Below are positions 58,394 through 64,000 of a stretch of 64,000 nt of DNA, one piece after another. The position numbers and the translations under genes were made by a program. The stretch is from Eurosta solidaginis (taxonomy: Eukaryota > Arthropoda > Insecta > Diptera > Tephritidae). Where the stretch lies: positions 58,371,346-58,435,345 of the forward strand of contig NC_090324.1 of assembly GCF_040869045.1 (NCBI RefSeq), read 5' to 3'. Below the pieces are notes generated by a model, which searched no databases, was not told where the DNA came from, and worked only from the letters and a program-made list of their open reading frames with translations. The stretch's first letter is position 1, and each line of letters starts with the position of its first letter.

Positions 58394-59685
58394 TGGTCAG
58401 GGTTTATGATTTGAGGGGATTTCATCATGCTTGAGGGGAGTTGGGTGTCGAGAAGATATTCAGAGATAACAGGTTGTCATCATGCTACAATTACTTAGGC
58501 ACTTAGCTGCACAAGAACCTTTACTTTGTGTTTTAAAGGGCACAAATTCTATATACAACGCAATTTTGATGTAAATTATCTTTATGTCCACCCGATTCAT
58601 TTGAAATGGCAATTACTTCTCTATGACGGTGCGCTTCGTGTGCGATGTGACAGATTTGGCTATAAGTGTAGCCACGCGATAAGCTTTTGGCCGGTTGTAA
58701 GTATTTTGCCGACAGATGGCGAGTGGGCTAACTTTTGTGGAATGTATTCGGTTGTCTGGCTAATTAATTATTTTAAAGCAGCACTCGAGGATGCCGAACG
58801 TCATCGGGTGGCATCGGGTGAAGCATTCCGGCCGTATACGCCGCTACATCTGATGATCTATTTCCGCCCCTAAATTTATATTTGTATATTTTAATTAAAA
58901 AATATTGTAAAATATGATTAATAAATTATAAAATAACCCCACTATAAGAAATCAGGTGCCATTTGATCTGGGTGGTAATAGGATATTTTGGAGAAGATAA
59001 TTTATTTCAGGTTACAAGTTCCCCTTTTTCGCCATAAAAAGGGTTAAGTCATCTTTTGGGAACACTTTAATAACTTTTATTCAAATCCGTAAACCACTGC
59101 CCAAAAAGAAGACGAAAAAAAAAATGTGATTGCGTTTTTCCCGATTTTGCACCGCCTTAGCACCTGGCAACACCATTCGGAAAGTACATGTGGATTTTTT
59201 TGTAAGTGTGAATTGTGTTATTGTAAAAGTGGATTGTGTTGTGAATTCATACAAGTGAAAAATCTTTCTATTCTTCCATTGCCATACCTACCTGTCAAAT
59301 ATAAGCTGACAGGGAGAACGGCTGTCGCGAATGGCCAGAGAATGGAAGAAAGGTTTGTTTTTTGCTCGCGGTTAATAAATTGAAGTGTCATGAATTGCTC
59401 ATTTGTGTTTCAAATCAGCTTTTCTTTTAAATGTGTATACAGAAAATCAGACTACATATTAATATTAATTTCTAAAATCTAGTTAATAGATTAAATGTGA
59501 GCAGCCAGTTAAACAAACGTTTTCAAATATGTAAATATTGCAATATACCAGTCGTCTACAAAAATGTTTGAAAAATATTATTGAGCAAATGATTTAATTA
59601 ATCGAACAGCCATTGAACAGGTGATCGAGGCTGTTTACTATTGTGAACGTTTTTATAAAAAATTTGCCACTTGTATGAATTCACA
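58394..59685 (+). other. Low-copy region, possible exon at 58526-58873
   Basis: No repeat family of the window occurs here. A frame at 58526-58873 (FYIQRNFDVNYLYVHPIHLK, WANFCGMYSVVWLINYF, RPYTPLHLMIYFRP) ends in a stop. It has a donor-like GTAAGT at 58697, but no family is recognised. The stretch 59100-59390 has ctggcaacac and a hairpin-like ctgtcaaatataagctgaca, and could be a promoter region. Evidence is weak. Confidence 0.25.
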
Positions 59686-59910
59686 ATGGTGTTACCCTTC
59701 AATGAATTTCCTGCCATTGATGAAAAAAAAACGAGGTACGCATCAATTGTAATTTTTCATACAATACTAATTTTCTTTTATTTCTTTTCTTTTCAGGTGA
59801 GGAGGGAATTGTGTAGCGTTGAATGTGGAAGGGCTACTCGGCTTACTAACAAAATTTCAGCAAAGGCCACTACGCTTTACCGCGAATCAAAGATAACCCG
59901 CGAATTTTAA
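59686..59910 (+). CDS. Possible small gene with an intron, unknown product
   Basis: ATG 59686 begins VLPFNEFPAIDEKKT. A donor-like GTACGC follows at about 59736, and a polypyrimidine stretch ends in ttttcag at about 59798. Using the later AG (ttgtgtag, about 59817) the frame continues with VECGRATRLTNKISAK to a stop at 59910. The unspliced frame is also open. Neither version is recognised, and the call may be chance. Confidence 0.25.
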   Translation: MVLPFNEFPAIDEKKTRYASIVIFHTILIFFYFFSFQVRRELCSVECGRATRLTNKISAKATTLYRESKITREF

Positions 59911-60429
59911 ACAAGTGAAGAAAAATTTTATTTAAATGCAAAAATTATTTTAAATATGAAATGTGCTTTGAAATAAGTGAACATTTAAGAGTTGTATTTC
60001 AGGCCATAGAGGAAAGAATCAGTAAACCAATTCTCTATGATTGATATGAGTTGAAAATGGTTCTTAAAAACTTGAGCTCAATGGAACAACTCCTGGTAGC
60101 GCGAAATTTCTGCAAATCGGTATGGAATATAGGAAGCCTGCGTGTGCTGTCAGTACTGCAAGATGCTAATGTGCATTGTTTACTATATAGTTTGTCAGCT
60201 TAAAAGAAGTTATGTTGCGAATAGAGTGGGAGGCAGTGGACTAGGCGGTGGAATGTCATTAAATGAAGGAATGGTGTTCGGAGTTTTTTCAAAGTTAAAA
60301 AAAAATGATAAAAGCTATAATATATAATATATTGTCTTAATAACAAAAATGCTTTATATATTCTATATACATAAATTCGTAAGGATTAGCTCAATTTAGA
60401 ATATGAGTTAAATAATCCAAATTTTTTTT

Positions 60430-60966
60430 TTTTGAAATTGTGTCGAGAACTGTGCGTGTGAATGTGCCAATTTTCACCGATCAGTTGTTAGTTGCGCTAC
60501 TTGGTAAAATTTACAACGCTAATGTGTTTACAGCAAGCAATTACATATTGAGCCGTGAGAATGCTGGGGAGCTGCAACTAGTCTTAAACGATTTCCTAGA
60601 AGATGAATTCGAACTGCTCAAAGAATTGTTCATTGTAGCACATCATGATAGTAATCGTGCCATTTAATGAATGATGATTTGGACGAGTGCCTTGCTGGCT
60701 TTTTTGCTGATTTACTGAAGAATCCGCAGTTGAATGATCTAAGATATATCGATAGTATTGTCTCAAAAGATATGGCAAATGATTTCGCGGTAAATTTGAT
60801 TCAAAAACATGTACGCATTATAATCGATCTACATAAAAGCAATACTAAAACAACTTTCGCCAACTTCACAAATTGGATAAATGAGGGAATGGATGAAATA
60901 CAATTTACCAAGGAATTATATAACAAACTTCTTCGGAAATCAGAGCAAGGTGCTATCTTTTACCTT
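60430..60966 (+). pseudogene. Putative host-gene exon, helical protein, one frameshift
   Basis: After a T-rich tract (60421-60433) the frame reads TVRVNVPIFTDQLLVALL, then NANVFTASNYILSRENAG and LNDFLEDEFELLKELFIVAH up to a stop at 60667. A one-base overlap opens the next frame (DECLAGFFADLLKNPQL, FAVNLIQKHVRIIIDL, WINEGMDEIQFTKELYNKLL) until GAGCAAG followed by gtgcta at 60951, a possible donor. Both parts are amphipathic-helix-rich and look like one protein. The frameshift could be a real lesion or a sequencing error. No family assigned. A gypsy element sits just downstream. Confidence 0.4.
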
Positions 60967-61038
60967 TTCAAACTATTTTTTTAATTTTACTACAAACAAT
61001 AGCTAGTAAATGCTCATCGGAAAGCGCTACATACATAC

Positions 61039-61723
61039 TGTAACGAATTTGCTGCAAATCCTCTTATTTGCAATCCTCTGCTAAGTTCGAATCACTAAAC
61101 TGTTGAATAAATAACTCCAATATTGAACAATGGAAAAATGGCCTTTATTAAAGTACTTCACAATAACACTTATACTTTGCTACTCGCTGGCTTAATAACC
61201 AAACTGATTGATAACTCAAATCAAACTGAATTACCGCGCCTCTACATCTGTTGCCTTTTATACCCTTTGGTTTCCTCGTTGGCATTTTTCCAGAATGTAG
61301 TAGCATTGTCCATGAGCTCTCAAACTTCTCAGCTATAACTAAAATTGCACAATTTTATACATCTTTTAGGCGCTTCCAGAATCTACTATTTCAGTAGCTC
61401 TCAAACTTCTCCGACATATGCATGTGTTTGCGCATTGACTCTCCGCTGCTCGTATTCGTACATGGTACATATGTGTAGACGCAATTATTTATTCGTTTAT
61501 GTAGATACATAAAGATTGAATTATTGATGTGAATGTTTGTAGTTTACAGTCTCTCGCGCGCACATAGGCGTATAAGTAAATACATCTGTGTGTGTAAATG
61601 CATCTCTCTGGGCTGCCTTATATATGTGTATACTTGATTTGATTATTAACGTAAATACTGCTTTGCATGGCCTTAGCATCGCCTTAGTGATGGGATAACT
61701 TAGTGATGCTAATATCCGTGACA
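61039..61723 (-). repeat. 3' LTR of the gypsy element
   Basis: 685 bp. On the minus strand TGTCACGG...CGTTACA. The purine-rich tract AGGTGGAGGGCAG (61724-61736, minus strand) directly precedes it, as expected for a 3' LTR. It contains hydrophobic-coding noise only. Confidence 0.8.
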
Positions 61724-61739
61724 CTGCCCTCCACCTAAG

Positions 61740-63166
61740 TCTGATTGTCCCGATCAGACAAATCTCTCGATCTAAACGTTGCCAGCCTTTCCAAATGGAC
61801 CACTTTCATTTTGGTTCGTGGTTTACCGATGGTTTGTATGCGGTACACTACATCGTTGATCCGTTTTACAACTTTGTATGGGCCTTCCCAATTACACTGC
61901 AATTTCGGGGAAAACCTTTTTTACGTTGTGGGTTGTATAACAGCACCAAATCTCCTTCCTGAAAACCTTCTGAATTAATTGCTTTATCATATCTGGCTTC
62001 CATCTAGTCACTCATAATCTTTGTTCGTTGCCTTATCAGATCATGTATTTCTCTTAGCTCTTCTTCCAAATCACTAGTGGATTTCCTGACATTTCTCTCC
62101 GCATTGGCATCTATCCCAAACTTCAAATCAGCTGGCAGTCTAAGGTCATTGCCAAAATTACCTTTTCTAGGGGTTTGGCCTGTTGTCTCATGCACTGCTG
62201 ATCGGTAAGCCATCAAGAATAATGGTATGCGGGTATCCCATTCTTTATGGTATTTGTCTACTAATTTCCTTAAGTGCTCCTCCAATGTTCTATTGAATCG
62301 TTCTACCATACCATCGGATTGAGGATGCAATGCAGTTGTCCTTGTTTTTCGAATGCCCAATGACTTACACATTTCCTGGAACACAGCTTATTCGAAATTC
62401 CTGCCTTGGTCAGAATGTAACTCCATTGGTACACCATACCTTGCAACCCATTCGTTTTTAACCACTTCTGCTACTGTTTCTGCTTCTTGGTTTGGGATTG
62501 GGTATACCTCTGGCCATTTACTGAAATAATCCATAACCACCAGTACGTATTTGTTTCCGCGGTTGCTAGTAGGAAATGGACCTGCGACATCCATGGCGAT
62601 CCTTTCAAATGGCGCACCTGAGTTATATTGCTTCATCTGGCCATGACTTAATTTCTGGGCCCTTTCGCTCTGCTGCAAACCTCGCAGTTCGCAATGCACT
62701 CAGTGACCGACTGACGGCAACCAACCCAATAGAATCTCTGTTTAATCTTCTCGAGCGTCTTCGTGATTCCAAGATGACCTCCACTTGGACCATTATGCAG
62801 CTCGCTGAGCACGTCAGGAATCCTCTTTCTGGGAAAAATTATCAGTTTATTCTTGTATTTACCATCCTCACTCTCCCATACTCGATGAAGGCAACCGGAT
62901 ATCAATTCTAAACTGTTCCACTGTGCCCAATATGACTTCGCAATGGGACTCTCTGCTGACATCTCTTCTCTGTTTGGTCTTTCATTTCGTTCGAGCCCTT
63001 GCATAACACGTGACAGATCTGCATCTTCTAGCTGGCACTTTCTTAGCTGTTCCTTGTCCCATTCATCTGTACATGTTATATTCATTAGCCGGACATCTAT
63101 AAAGTCTTTTTTGGCCTCGGCTTTTGAACAGTGCTTGCATTCCAAACTACATGGTCTTCGTGACAT
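61740..63166 (-). pseudogene. Gypsy integrase
   Basis: In order on the minus strand: the HHCC zinc domain (HLGITKTLEKIKQRFYWVGC, CEVCSRAKG) ending near 62650; a frameshift; the catalytic core (ERIAMDVAGPFPTSNRG, MDYFSKWPEVYPIP, ELHSDQGRNFE) at 62699-62388; an in-frame TAA; then FQEMCKSLGI, ALHPQSDGMVERFNRTLEEH with the catalytic Glu (62384-62004); an in-frame TAG; and a GPY-type end (GDLVLLYNPQRKKG, KVVHLERLATF). The D,D,E residues are present but separated by lesions. It would insert the DNA copy into the host chromosome. Confidence 0.85.
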
Positions 63167-63980
63167 TGCATCAGCATTTCCATGGGTACTACCTTTTCGA
63201 TGCTCAATGGAAAAGTCTTAGCTTTGTAGTCGCTCGATCCATCGTGCCAATTGTCCTTCCGGATTACGGAACTGCAGAAGCCATTTCAAGTCTGCGTGAT
63301 CTGTCCTGACACGGAATCGCTGGCCGTAGAGATATTTGTGAAAATGTTTAATGCACTCTACCAATGCCAACAGCTCTCTCCGCGTAACACAGTAGTTCTT
63401 CTCTGGTTTTCCAATCGAACGGCTGTAATATGCAACTACCTTCTCCTGTCCATCGACCAGTTGTGATAAAAAGCCTCCTATAGCATATCCACTCGCATCT
63501 GTATCTAGAATAAATGTTGCTCCTGGAATCGGATATGCTAACATTGGGGCAGTGCATAAACGCTCCTTCAATGTTTGGAAAGCCCCTTCTTGCTCCTTCT
63601 TCCATTCAAAAGCTTTGTTTTTTCTCGTAAGCTCATGGAGGCTATGGGCTACGCTGGAAAAATTTGGTACAAATCGGCGGTAATATGTGCACAGCCCAAG
63701 AAAACTTCTCAATTCATGTAGGTTCTGTGGTCTTGGCCAATCCTTTACTGCCTCTATCTTTTCATTCGCTGTACAGACACCTTCTATAGTTACCTTGTGG
63801 CCCAAATAATTTACTTCCTTTTTAAACAGCGTACACTTTTTGGGACTTAACTTCAGACCAGCGCCAGCTATTCTCTGGAAAACTTCCTCCAAGTTCTTAA
63901 GATGTCCATCGAAACTCTTTCCCAATACGATGATGTCGTCCAGGTATACCAAGTATGTTTTCCAATGTAGTCCTTTCAGT
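63167..63980 (-). pseudogene. Gypsy reverse transcriptase C-terminus and RNase H
   Basis: It begins at QVLKGLHWKTYLVYLDD (the catalytic YLDD box) next to the primer binding site. It continues with LSPKKCTLFKKEVNYLGHKV, the connection domain (LRSFLGLCTYYRRFVPNF) and RNase H (FILDTDASGYAIGGFLSQ, RRELLALVECIKHFHKYLYG, RTDHADLKWLL). An in-frame TAA at 63218 follows RWIERLQS, before HRKGSTHGNADAMSRRP in the same frame. The fingers and most of the palm upstream of YLDD are deleted. Confidence 0.85.
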
Positions 63981-64000
63981 ACCTGACACCAATTGTAACG
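63981..64000 (-). other. Primer binding site and start of the 5' LTR
   Basis: The minus strand reads CGTTACA (end of the LTR, 63994-64000), then ATTGGTGTCAG. The LTR end is identical to the one at 61039-61045. TGGTGTCAG-type sites are the usual primer position. It joins reverse transcriptase without any leader or gag, which marks the deletion point. Confidence 0.65.

Larger units (their letters stand above)
61039..64000 (-). mobile_element. Ty3/gypsy LTR retrotransposon, internally deleted, cut by window end
   Basis: The left (3') LTR is 61039-61723, and a second LTR begins at 63994 with the same tgtaacg. On the minus strand the order is primer binding site, reverse transcriptase end, RNase H, integrase, then LTR. 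Gag, protease and most of reverse transcriptase are missing. Several stops and frameshifts make it dead. Confidence 0.85.

Overview
The window looks like a repeat-choked stretch of a fly genome, most likely a tephritid fruit fly. The evidence is the mix of repeats seen here: a Penelope-like element with a GIY-YIG domain, an R1-clade LINE, BEL/Pao and Ty3/gypsy LTR elements, Helitrons of the DINE-1 (Helentron) type with about 130-bp minisatellites and a GTCCCA-type microsatellite, and two kinds of tRNA-derived SINE. Two recognisable host pseudogenes (RpS23 and Bap31) are also insect-like. Bacterial or viral features such as operons and CRISPR arrays are absent. All comparisons were made by eye.

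Layout. 1-1185 holds an open frame ending in a consensus splice donor, probably a host exon. 2297-17028 and 17029-42723 are two tandem copies of one segmental unit of about 14.7 kb. In order, the unit carries: an AT-rich flank; a near-perfect palindrome (arms about 280 bp, loop about 57 bp); a broken transposase-like gene of a family many arthropod genomes carry in multiple copies (called TE-X here); an array of TTTAAC hexamers; a second flank and palindrome; a LINE tail; an internally deleted gypsy element; a tRNA-derived SINE; and two Helitrons sitting at the same site in duplicated TE-X tails. The second copy was then altered by a full-length R1-clade LINE inside the hexamer array (22240-26787), an inverted 2.9-kb piece (28487-31404), a Penelope-like element with a 13-bp target duplication (38519-40751), and a 9.9-kb BEL/Pao-type LTR element with a 5-bp target duplication (42756-52670).

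The LTR element has two LTRs, a primer binding site matching the 3' end of tRNA-Tyr and a polypurine tract, but most of its pol is missing. In place of pol it holds fragments of RpS23, Bap31 and an unidentified host-like gene with a CtBP-type PIDLS motif, plus a second BEL/Pao gag-protease piece. 52828-54764 holds the longest TE-X copy and shows the architecture of that family.

54765-61038 mixes SINEs, another DINE-like element, a third BEL/Pao piece and low-copy sequence that may hold exons of an unidentified gene (58526-60966). 61039-64000 is a dead Ty3/gypsy element cut by the window end, with its primer binding site joined directly to reverse transcriptase by an internal deletion.

No single-copy gene in the window can be called intact with confidence. 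The best-preserved coding sequences are the LINE ORF1 and ORF2, and the Penelope protein, which has one in-frame stop.
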